Assembly: GCF_024139115.2 (NCBI RefSeq)
Contig: NW_026943146.1
Location: forward strand, 434,001-498,000
Length of the DNA: 64,000 nt
Source of the DNA: Armigeres subalbatus
Taxonomy: Eukaryota > Arthropoda > Insecta > Diptera > Culicidae
Direction of reading: 5' to 3'
The notes under the pieces: generated by a model
What the model was told of the DNA's origin: nothing
The model's database searches: none
What the model saw: only the letters and a program-made list of their open reading frames with translations
Made by a program: the position numbers and the translations under genes
Shown: positions 31,501-43,500 of the stretch, in pieces
Position numbering within the stretch: position 1 is the stretch's first letter
Layout of the letters: each line of letters opens with the position of its first letter

Positions 31501-34500
31501 CATCGAATTTTCAAACATTGTAAATAATGTCCATGTGGTGTATTCAGTTGATATCAATAATTGAGCGGACGCGTCAATACCGAAGCTCCATCGCCAATAG
31601 ATATCCAAACGGCCATCCAAAGCATGAAAGCGAACAAAACCCATATCTATGTCAGCCGAGATGCCAAAAGCGGACACCACGTCATCGTTTGTTTCGTAAT
31701 ATCTGGGACACCGCACTTTATGCGATAGCTGGCGAAACATTATGATGCTGTGTACCGTTCTCAAGGTCTGTGTGGTGAGAAAGGGCACAAGGTGCAGGAA
31801 CGCGATAAGGCACCCAAGTGCCTCACCTGCCAGCGCCAGCAACAAACAAGCCTGTAACCACGTTATGGGTGGACCTTCGTGTCCCTTAGGAAATACAAAC
31901 AAGAAGGAGCCGTGCAAGTAACACAGCTGAAAATCAACCACTGGTATCTGCCCAGCAGCTGCTGTGGCAGTCGGTCTCGTAGGACCAATGTCGCCCTCCT
32001 GTCCGACTCGTACAACGTCCTTGTCGGTAAAGGCAATTGGGTGGCGGATGGATCCAGATTGGCGGCTATTTGCACAACGGTACGGTACCCGGTCCAAGAG
32101 TCCGCTGAGAGTGTCGCGATAGCCAAGTTCAATAGTGAGTTCTACTGTAGCTGCTATGCCCCACCAAGGTGTTGGAACAGTTTAACCAGATGATCGACAG
32201 ACTATCGTAACCTTGATAAATTCCGGGAGTACAACTTGCAGACACATCATCTGTTTATTGATTTCAAGGCGGCGTACGATTCAGTGAAACGGAATGAATT
32301 ATGGCAAATTATGCTTGAACATGGTTTTCCGGCGAAACTGATACGGCTGATTCGTATAACGTTGGACGGATCGAAATCAAGTGTAAGGGTTGCGGATGAA
32401 GTATCGACGTCATTTGTTACCTTAGATGGATTAAAGCAGGGTGATGCACTCTCGAATCTACTGTTCAATATAGCGCTCGAGGGAGCGATTAGGAGAGCTG
32501 GTGTGCAAAGAAGCGGTACCATTATCACAAAATCGCATATGCTCCTGGGATTTGCGGACGATATCGATATTATCGGAATTGATCGCCGTGCCGTGGAAGA
32601 GGCTTTTGCGCCTTTTAAGAGGGAGACAGCGAGGATTGGACTCACGATCAATACCAGCAAAACGAAGTACATGGTCGCTGGCAATCAACGTGGGTTCATT
32701 AGTAGTGGTGGTAGCGAAATGGTGCTGGATGGTGAAAAATTTGAAGTGGTAGAAGAATTTGTGTATCTTGGAACATTAGTGACGTGCGATAATGATGTTA
32801 CCCGCGAGGTAAAAGGCGTATTGCAGCTGCAAATAGGGCTTATTACGGACTTCGTAACCAGCTTAAGTCCCGTAGTCTGCAAACGAAAACAAAACTCGCG
32901 CTGTATACTACTCTGATTCTTCCGGTGGCTTTATACGGCCATGAGACATGGACGTTGAAGGAGGCTGATCGGAGAGCTCTCGGAGTGTTTGAGCGTAAGG
33001 TGCTGCGGACAATACTCGGCGGTAAACAGGAGAACGTTATCTGGCGGCGTCGCATGAATCACGAATTGTACCAGATGTATAAAGGGCTGGATATTATTAA
33101 GCTTATACATCACGGCAGACTACGGTGGGCTGGTCACGTTGTTCGTATGCCGGAAAAACGTCAAGCCTAGATAATATTTAGTAGAGTACCCGGAAGAGGC
33201 TTTTTGCAGTTGAAGAGGACCTGAGGGCGCTCAATGTTCAGGGCGACTGGAAGCGATTGGCCCAGGATCGAGTCCAGTGGAGAAGGATACTCCATTCGGC
33301 GTAGGCTCATCGAAGAGCTGTAGCCCATCAATTATCAAGTAAGTATGGTGTGCAGCATCCGAGGGTAGGGGATCCCTGTCAGCCCCGTGGGTGGAAGACC
33401 AATCACTTTGACAGTGAACTTTTTACCGCGGCCCTCGGGCTGGCACCCTACACTAACAGTCTAAACGAGGATGCGCTGGTAGCTGTCCTATCACGCGCGT
33501 GTGACGCCATCATGTCGAGGAAAGCCCTAATCAGAAATGACAGACGCCCGCTATATTGGTGGAGTGCCGAGATTGTAGCTCTTCGATCAACCTACCTTAA
33601 GGCTTGACAAAGGATGCAGTGAAGTGTTTCGTGCTACGAAATTGACCCTCAACAAAACCATTAAGAGCAGCTAGAGAGCGTATTTCGACAACCTGTGCGA
33701 GGGAGCCGACGCGCATCCGTGGGGTGACGCCGGATGGCTAAGACCAGAGCAGGCTCTTCATCCCCCGACTGCTCGAATAGGTTGGCGAGAATTACCGAGG
33801 TACTCTTTCTGTGCCGTACCACACGTCCCTTGCCTGCCCCGAACAGCGTTTTGAGTGCGGCCGAAATGGTGGCTTAGGTGACCAACGAAGGGGTATTCGC
33901 GGTGGCTAATTCCCTGGCAACGAACAAATTTCCAGGGTCTGATGGAGTTCCGAACACCGCTCTCAAGGCAGCAATCATAGCGAACCCGGAAATGTTCAGG
34001 CTAGCTCTGCAGAGATGCCTCGATAAGTGTTTTTCTCCCCGATATATGGAAAAGCAGAAGTTGGCTCAGTTACCGAAGGCCAGGAAGCCGCTGGGCAACT
34101 ACTTGGCGTAATCTGTCTAATTGACATGACCGGAAAGTTAATGGAGAGGATCATTCATAACAGGCTGACCCCGTACTCAGAGGGTACGGACGGCCTGTGA
34201 AGCAATCAGTTCGGTTTTCGTAAGAGTAAGTCCACGTTGGACGCTATCAAAGGCCGCTGAGATAGCGATCCTACGGAAAGGGCGAAGTATTCGATACTGT
34301 GCGTTAGCGACACTGGACAACGAGACTTACATACTTAATTTTACATACTTAAACAGCTGAGTTCTCGGTAGCCACCTCGGTAAAATAGTTTTTCAGCGTT
34401 ATTTTTTATGTTGAAATTAACTTAGAACTTTTTAAACATGTAGCTTGAAAACAATACGGAATTATATTCTACCCGGATAAAAGTGTACCATAGGCTCAAC

Positions 34501-37500
34501 AGTGTATACAATTGAATAACCATGCGCTCTACGGTATACAATAGGATATATAGTTTCTTGATGGTTGTCCATATTGTATCAACACCGTGGATATAATACG
34601 TCAACATAGTTCTCTAATGTAACAATACTTCCAATTGTTTTTAGAACATTTAGTGCATAAATTTTAATCATTGATAACTTCTGAAAATTTTGTTCAAATT
34701 GTATATAAGCCATATAATAATATTTATCCAATTGTAGCAAATATGCATTATTTTTCTTAAAATTTCATTGTTGAACGGTAAAACCGTCATAATTATAAAA
34801 TCCAATATCGTATTGTTTTACTATAAAAATAAAATTCAATCTAATGTAATTTGAACGGTTTTCTTCGGATATTTCAACAGTATATTTACGATACACTATA
34901 TTGTTTGACAAAAGAAAGTGTATGAAAAAATCTCAGATTTTGTATAGTTACGATACTTAACAACCCGTATGTTCTAATGCGAAAACTTCATTTACAATTT
35001 AATGAATGGTTCATAACAATGCATTCTAATGTATTTCTATTATTTCATCTACAATAAAATCTATTGTAAATTTATTGTGTTTTATAGTGATGTTACAATA
35101 AATTGTATTGTTTTTCTATAATATTTTTTATTTGGGTATTCTGAACGTCATAACGTGCTATCACATTCTAAAGTTTGATAGCTTCGATGTTCAGATTGAA
35201 TAAATAACGGACAGCCTTGATAAATGCTTTTAAATAAGATCAAGTCAAACTGTTGCAAGTAACATGATTTGATGGTACACCATGATAACCAACCGTCCCC
35301 TCACTGTAAATATCCAATTTAGTCAATCAATTCTAAACGGACCAAACCTCTCCAGACGAGTGGCGGCTCATTCACATCATCCTAACACCAAAGAAGAGCG
35401 TCTCCTCCCAGATTTTTGCTCGCGCATTTTTTCCAAGTGCTTTTTCTCGTTCGTTTGCTGTATTTACGTTTTCGCTTCGTCGCGTTGGCGTTATTTTCTC
35501 CCGGACCCGTCATGGGTGACTCGGTGGCCAACTCGGTCGCTGGCAAGGTGTCAAAACGCACCACAAATGGAGGCGCGGGAAACCCCTCCAATGATATTCT
35601 GGCAAACAACGTGTTCTCGTCGTTGCCACTTGACAACACCGACAATCCGCAGAAGAAACGCAAGAAGCAGCAACTGCAGCTGCCGCAGGTACAATCAGAG
35701 CGGAAAAAGAAATGCCCGCCTGTGTTTGTGAAGGGTGATCCCCCGGATATGCGTCCGAAAATTCGCCTGGTGATAAGGCGAATAAGTATCGCGACCAGCT
35801 TTACCTGCTCCATCTAGAGCACGGCTCCACCACCTGGAAGGATCTGAGGCTGATCAACGTCATAAATTACACCATTGTTGACTAGTAGCAATATCGGCCA
35901 GTAAACCGCAACTGCCACGCTACAACAAATGTGGCGAGCCCCATTTGACCGAAGAGTGCGACAATATGGAGGTGGCCGATCCAGAGTGCGCCAACTATGA
36001 CGACAAACATCAGCCCACAACCAAGGACTGTCCAAACCGGGTGGAATTCCTGGAAATCCGGAAGAAGGGTTCCACCAGGACCCTACCGAAGAAGAACCGT
36101 GTTCCTGTACTAGGTGAACTATCCGGCCATCACGGTTCCCCGTCGAGCGACTCCAATCCTCCCACCGTTACAACCGCACAAGCGACTGACAGTAACAGCT
36201 GCATCGGTTCAAGCTCCAGCATCGCCGGCTCCATCCTCTAGCTAATGGCCCCGGCTTCCTCCTCCTGGAGAACAAAAATGTCCCACCGGAAGAATCTGCT
36301 CCGCTCTACATCCCGGAGCAACCGATGCCGATATTCACACAGCTCGCCACTCGGCTGCGAGGAAGTAAAATCCGTTTTGACCAGGTCTTCACTCTTGGTA
36401 TGTGGCTAACTGGAACGCTTGCTCGCTCAAGAACAAAACCATCGAGCTGAAGGATTTCCTTGAGCAAATGGAAATAGACGTGGCGTTCATCACCGACGGC
36501 ACCTTAAACCATAGGTGAATGTCAACATCTCGGACTTTCGCACCGTGCGACTCGAATGGCCATCCAGGAGAGGTGGTGTGGCCATCGCCTTTCGACATAA
36601 CATCAACTGTTGCCTGCTGCCAAACTTCCAGCTTCCAGCTCACACAATCTTGGACAGAACATCGTCAGTTAACATGAAGCAGCCGTTAAAGAGCATGCCA
36701 ACAACATCCATCTTATTCCCAACGAATTCTTTGAGGAGTTGGAGATCTCAGCTGGCGAATTGACGGCCTATATCAAATCATCAAAAAACATGAAGGCCCC
36801 TGGCTTCGACAGAATCTTGAATCTCGAGTACAAACATATGAGTGCTCCGTTCTTCGACCACCTTTCGCTGATCTTTAATCAATGTCTCCGTTTCAACTAC
36901 TTCCCATTGCCCTGGAAGTCAGCCAAAGCGATCCCCATCCGGAAGCCTAAGAAGGGTCCTTCTTCTTCAAAAAGTTATCGTCCACCAGCCTTCTCTCAGG
37001 GTTACCTAAGCTGTTTGAAAAGACAATTCACAGCTGGTGATTTGAGTCTGCCGAAAACCACAGCAACTTGCCCGAGGAACAGTTTGGTTTCCGACGCCGT
37101 CGATCAACCATATACCAACTGACCCAAGCTACCAACGTACTCAGACGGAACAAATTTGTCTCAAAAACATCCGCCATGGCCTTACTCGATGTTGAGAAGA
37201 CATTCGAAAATGTATGGCTTGATAACCTGGTGTACAAACTACAACGCTTCCCAGCTACCTGGTGAAAATCATCATCAGTTATCTGTTGGCAAGGACATCC
37301 CGGGTCTCAATCAGCGGAGCGAGTTCCAATGTGCGGGACATCGTCGCAGGTGTCCCCCAGTGCAATATCCTCGGGCCGCTGATGTTTAACCTTCCTAGTG
37401 CATTAAAAAAAAGTTACACATTGTGCATTAGCGGGTCAAAAATGACCCCAAATTGAATTCGCTCCCAAAAGTTCATTTTCGAACCGATTCTCAATCTTTT

Positions 37501-40500
37501 GGAATCAAATTGAAGGTATGGATTCCACGGATGTCGTTACGGACAGATTTTTGCACTTTGGCCATTCTGGTTCCCAGGAATCGATGTTGAAGGAACATAG
37601 ATTCTTAGGTCAATTTTTGGCGTGATTTCTTGCCTCTCGAAGGGTGATTTTGGAAATGCTCATTAATTTGTGTAGCAATAATTCTATTAGAATGTAGCCA
37701 TTGTCCATTTCCATGGATCAACACAATTCCTGGTTATTTCACGGTCCGGTGTCCCTCCGGAAGATCCGGAACATCCGTAGAAGTGGTCAATTCATTGAAC
37801 TCATCCTAGAAGAGCGCGGTTTTTTCAAAGCTTTTAATTATCGAACGCTGAGTAACAAATGATTGTGGTGACCCATTGTGATGGACCTGCGTGGCCACCG
37901 GAGGTCCTCCAGAGGATCCGGAACATTCGGTGAAGTGGTCAATTCATGGAACTCATCCTAGAAGAATGCAGTTTTCACAAAACTTTTGATTATCGTAATT
38001 TGAGTAACAAATGATTGTGGTTACTCATTTTGGTGGAACTGGGTGGCTACCGGAGTTTTCCGGAAGATCCGGAACATCCGTAAAAATGGTCAATTAATGA
38101 AACTTATCATATAATAGCGCGGTTTTTTCCAAAGCTTTTCATTATCGAACTATAAGTAACAAATGATTGTGGTGACTCATTTGGATGGACCTGTATGGCC
38201 GAAGGTCCTTCAGAAGATCCGGAACGTCCGTAAAAGTGGTCAATTCATAAAATACATCATAGAAGAGCGCGGTTTTTTCCAAAACTTTTCCTCATAGTAC
38301 TTTGAGTAGCAAATGATTGTGGTGACCTATTTTGGTTGATCTGGGTGGCCACCGGAAGTGCTCCAGAAGATCCAGAACGCCCGTAAAAATGGTCAATGCA
38401 TGAAACTTATCATAAAAGAGCACGGTTTTTTCTAAAGCTTTTCATTATCGAACTTTTAAAAAAATCTTTCTATTATCGAGCTCTGAGCAAGATACGAAGG
38501 AATGTCGTGACCCGTTCTTATTTACCAAAGTGACTACCGGAGGTCGGAGTGACTACCGGAACATCGGTTAAAGTGGTTAATTTATGTAATACATACTAGA
38601 ATAGGCTATTTTTTTTAATTTCCTTGTCGTACTCTGAACATGAAATTATTGCCGTGACCTTTTCTCACGGATGTGAGTAGCAACTAAAGGCCCTTCGGAA
38701 TGTCCGTATCACACGTAAAAGAGATCATCAATTCATAAAACCCACCTTAGAAATGGCGTGTTTTCCATAGAAGAAGAAGATGAAGCACACTATTCTTCTA
38801 AACCTTTTTATTTTCCTAATTTTAGAAACCAATGATCGTAACCATTTCGCATGGATTGCCCACTGTATGTCTTCAGGTACATTCAGATCATCCGTAAAAT
38901 CGGTCAATTCATGAAACTTATCATAGTTTTCCTATTTTCATATCCTGAGTAATGGATGATCGTTGTAACCCATTCTCAGGAACGTTTGTAGTCACGAATG
39001 AAACTCCGCAAGATCAAAAATCTGTAATTATAGTCAATTCATAAAAATTAAGATGACACTATTTGTTTTTGAAAGGACAATCACATTAACCCAGAAAATA
39101 TTTTCAAGTATGGCATAATTTGCTTCCATGATCGATATTCACCATTCACCACGAATTGACCACTTTAACGGACGTTCCAAATCTTCCGGAAGACCTCGGT
39201 AGCCACCCAGGTCCTTCAAAAAGGGTTATCATAATCATTTATTACTCAGCGTTCGGTGATTCAGCTATTCCATTGTGAGTTTTATGAATTGACCATTTCT
39301 ACGGATGTTCCAGATCTTCTGGAGGAACTCCAGTGGCCACTCAGGTCCATCACACTGGGTCACCATAATCATTTGTTACTCAGTGTTCGATAATGAAAAG
39401 CTTTGGAAAAAACCGCACCCTTTTATGATAAGTTTTATGAATTGACCATTTTTACGGACGTTCCGGATCTACTGGAGGACCTCCGGTGGCCACCCAGGTT
39501 CACCAAATTGGGTCACCAGAATCTATACCATTTCGTCGAAAGTCATTTCGTCGAAAGACATTTAGTCGAATGACATTTGGTCGAAAGGACATTACGTCGA
39601 ATGGACGTTTTATCGAAGGGACATTTAGTCGAAAATGATTTTTTATTCCACTAGAGACGTAGGACATTTGATCGAATGACGTTTGGTCGAAAGGACACTA
39701 CGTCGAATTGACATTTAGTCGAAATCAGTTATCTGAAAGAATCTTTGTACATTTGGTTATATGACGTTTGGTCGAAAGTGGATTTTCGAATTGATAATCT
39801 TGGTACATTCAGTCTAATGACGTTCCGTCGAATGGATATTTGAAAAAAAAAAACTTAAGCCAATAACAATTAAAAAATAAATGATTTATTGCGGTATTCC
39901 TAAAAGTCATATAATTATTTTTCCAATATTGTCCAAAGAATGATGGGCTGATAAAAAGAATAAATAATACGAAAACGGTGATATATTATTCTTGACTAGA
40001 TATTGACTTCCGCGAACCCCTCTAACCGACTACATTGAATCTATACCACCGAAAATAGAATAGGGTATACTGCCGCTAACCGCAAGTCGAGCACATCTGT
40101 ACATGGAGGCCCATATACAGATGTGCTCGACTTGCGGTTAGCGGCAGTATATATTTTGCTACTTCTGAAGGTTTTCAATTTTTCAATAATCCACCAGGTC
40201 TCCAGAAGTTTCTGTTAGCTCAGATGAAAAATCCTCATTGGCTTCCTTATTCGTTTCTTCAGCTGCTGATTGAAATTCCTCATGTCCACTGAATTCCTCC
40301 AACCAGTTTATTCATGTATCTTATGGATTATTTAACCAGAAATCTCCTTTCTACTAAATGTCCATTCGACTAAATGTCCTTTCGTTCAAATGTCCATTCG
40401 ACTAAATGTTCCTTCGACCAAATGTCCTTTCAACAAAATGTCGAACTAAACGTCATTCGACGAACTGTCCCAAAGCCGAATTCCATGAATTGACAATTTT

Positions 40501-43500
40501 TACGGACGTTCCGGATCTTCTGGAGCACCTCCGGTGGCCATCCTTCTTCTTCTTCTTATTGGCATTACATCCCCACACTGGGACAGAGCCGCCTCGCAGC
40601 TTAGTGTTCATTCTGCACTTCCACAGTTATTAACTGCGAGGTTTCTAAGCCAGGTTACCATTTTTGCATTCGTATATCATTAGGCTAACACGATGATACT
40701 TTTATGCCCAGGAAAGTCGAGACAATTTCCAATCCGAAAATTGCCTAGACCGGCACCGGGAATCGAACCCAGCCACCCTCAGCATGGTCTTGCTTTGTAG
40801 CCGCGCGTCTTACCGCATGGCTAAGGAGGGCCCCTAGGTCCACCAAAATAGGCCCCCATAATCATTTGTTACTCAAAGTACTATGAGGAAAAGCTTTGGA
40901 ATAAACCGCTCCCTTTTATGATGAGTTTCATGAATTGGCCATTTTTACGGACGTTCCGGATCTACTGGAGAACCTCCGGTGGCCACCCAGGTCCACCAAA
41001 ATGGGTCACCACAATCATTTGTTACTCAAAGTACTATGAGGAAAAGCTTTGGAAAAAACCGCACCCTTCTATGATAAGTTTCATGAATTGGCAATTTTTA
41101 CGGACGTTCCGGATCTATTGGAGGACCTCCGGTAGCCACACAGGTTCACCAAATTGGGTCACCACAATCATTTGTTACTCAAAGTACGATAATGAAAAGC
41201 TTTGGAAAAAAAGCGCACTTCTAGGATGAGTTCCATGAATTGACAATTTTTACGGACGTCCCGGATCTTCTGGAGCACCTTCGGTGGCCGCCCAGGTCCA
41301 CCAAAATAGGTCCCCATAATCATTTGTTACTCAAAGTACTTTAAGGAAAAGCTTTGGAAAAAACTGCACCCTTTTATGATAAGTTTCATGAATTGGCCAT
41401 TTTTACGGACGTTCCGGATCTACTGGAGAACCTCCGGTGGCCACCCAGGTCCACCAAAATGGGTCACCACAATCATTTGTTACTCAAAGTACTATGAGGA
41501 AAAGCTTTGGAGAAAACCGCACCCTTTTATGATAAGTTTCATGAATTGGCCATTTTTACGGACGTTCCGGATCTACTGGAGGACTTCCCTTGGCCACCCA
41601 GGTCCATCAAATTGGGTCACCACAATCATTTGTTACTCAAAGTACGATAATGAAAAGTTTGGAAAAAAAAGCGCACTTCTAGGATGAGTTCCATGGAATG
41701 ACAATTTTTACGGACGTTCCGGATCTTCTGGAACACCTCCGGTGGCCGCCCGGGTCCACCAAAATAGGTCCCCACAATCATTTGTTACTCAAAGTACTAT
41801 GAGGAAAAGCTTTGGAAAAAACCGCACTTTTTTATAATAAGTCATGAGTTGGTCATTTTTACGGACGTTCCGGATCTACTGGAGGACTTTCGGTGGCCAC
41901 CCAGGTCCACCAAATTGAGTCACCACAATCATTTGTTAATTAAAGTACTATAAGGAAAAGCTTTGGAAAAAACCGCACCCTTTTATGATAAGTTTCATGA
42001 ATTGGCCATTTTTACGGACGTTCCGGATCTACTGGAGGACTTCCCTTGGCCACCCAGGTCCATCAAATTGGGTCACCACAATCATTTGTTACTCAAAGTA
42101 CGATAATGAAAAGTTTGGAAAAAAAAGCGCACTTCTAGGATGAGTTCCATGGAATGACATTTTTTACGGACGTTCCGGATCTTCTGGAACACCTCCGGTG
42201 GCCGCCCGGGTCCACCAAAATAGGTCCCCACAATCATTTGTTACTCAAAGTACTATAAGGAAAAGCTTTGGAAAAAACCGCACCCTTTTATGATAAGTTT
42301 CGTAATTGACCATTTTTACGGACGTTCCGGATCTACTGGAGGACTTCCGGTGGCCACCCAGGTCCACCAAATTGGGTCACCACAATCATTTGTTACTCAA
42401 AGTACGATAATGAAAAGCTTTGAAAAAAAAATCGCGCACTTCTAGGATGAGTTCCATGAATTGACCATTTTTACGGATGTTCCGGATCTTCTAAAGGAAC
42501 TCCGGTGGCCACTCAGGTCTATCACAATGGGTCACCACAATCATTTGTTACTCAGCGTTCGATAATTGAAAGCTTTGAAAAAAACCGCGCTCTTCTAGGA
42601 TGAGTTCAATGAATTGACCACTTCTACGGATGTTCCGGATCTTCCGGAGGGACACCGGACCGTGAAATAACCAGGAATTGTGTTGATCCATGGAAATGGA
42701 CAATGGCTACATTCTAATAGAATTATTGCTACACAAATTAATGAGCATTTCCAAAATCACCCTTCGAGAGGCAAGAAATCACGCCAAAAATTGACCTAAG
42801 AATCTATGTTCCTTCAACATCGATTCCTGGGAACCAGAATGGCCAAAGTGCAAGAATCTGACCGTAGCGACATCCGTGGATTCCATACCTTCAATTTGGT
42901 TCCAAAAGATTGAGAATCGGTTCGAAAATGAACTTTTGGGAGCGAATCCGATTTGGGTCATTTTTGACCCGCTAATGCACAATGTGTCACTTTTTTTGTT
43001 GTGGCGCTCCTAGAGGTCGCTGATAGCTGGTTATCACCCCAAAATTTTCATTTCCAAAAGTTAGGAAAAGTCAGAAAATTTCAACGCCCTATCTCATTTG
43101 ATTACAAAGCTACAACGTTTTTAAATCATCTCTGGGCCAAAATAGACCCCAATGCACTAGGAAGGTTAATCTGTTCACCTTCGACATGCCAGAACCTCCC
43201 ATCAAAAGTTATGATTTACTATAAATTGTCTACTTCCATTCTGCCTGGGTTATTTCCCCAGTTGTTTGGTTGCACAGCGCCGCATACCTATGCAAATGGA
43301 ATGGGCCCCATTTTCCTTGCTGAAAACGCATGGTAACTAAATCCATGATCAGCTACCAAGATGAAAAGCAACTTTTACTAGTTTATCTTTACCGTTTTAG
43401 GTTTTTTTCGTGGTAGATTTTATCAATTTCTCGGTGTATCTCAATTTCCACAGTGACTGTACCAAACTGGTTCAAATAACTTCAAACAGCATATTATTTT

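Larger units (their letters stand above)
37390..43165. mobile_element. TTAA-flanked foldback element, 5.78 kb, in the Jockey RT
   Basis: 15-bp ends CCTTCCTAGTGCATT and complement. TTAA at 37386-37389 and 43166-43169. Subterminal blocks 'cacattgtgcattagcgggt' to 'ggtccggtgtccctccgg' (37420-37761 and 42640-42990) are near-identical inverted copies. Inside are tandem roughly 150-bp units ('acggacgttccggatct', 'aatcatttgttactcaaagt', 'gaaaagctttggaaaaaacc'), few on the left and about fifteen inverted on the right. Nested inside are a TCGAA-word element, an 86-bp MITE and a SINE. No transposase. Confidence 0.92.

Noticed and set aside
31438..32097. 219-codon minus-strand frame
   Set aside because: It overlaps the R1-type gag/endonuclease on the + strand and part of a MITE end. 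It is a shadow frame.
34466..35140. Complete MITE with TTC duplication
   Set aside because: The ends match over only about 10 bp with several mismatches. Kept as a low-confidence stretch only.
40918..41687. Repeated 103-codon frames (40918-41229 and 41376-41687)
   Set aside because: They are translations of the roughly 150-bp tandem units of the TTAA foldback, not a gene.
43001..43336. 111-codon frame near the Jockey junction
   Set aside because: It begins in the terminal region of the TTAA element and runs into the Jockey remnant by chance.
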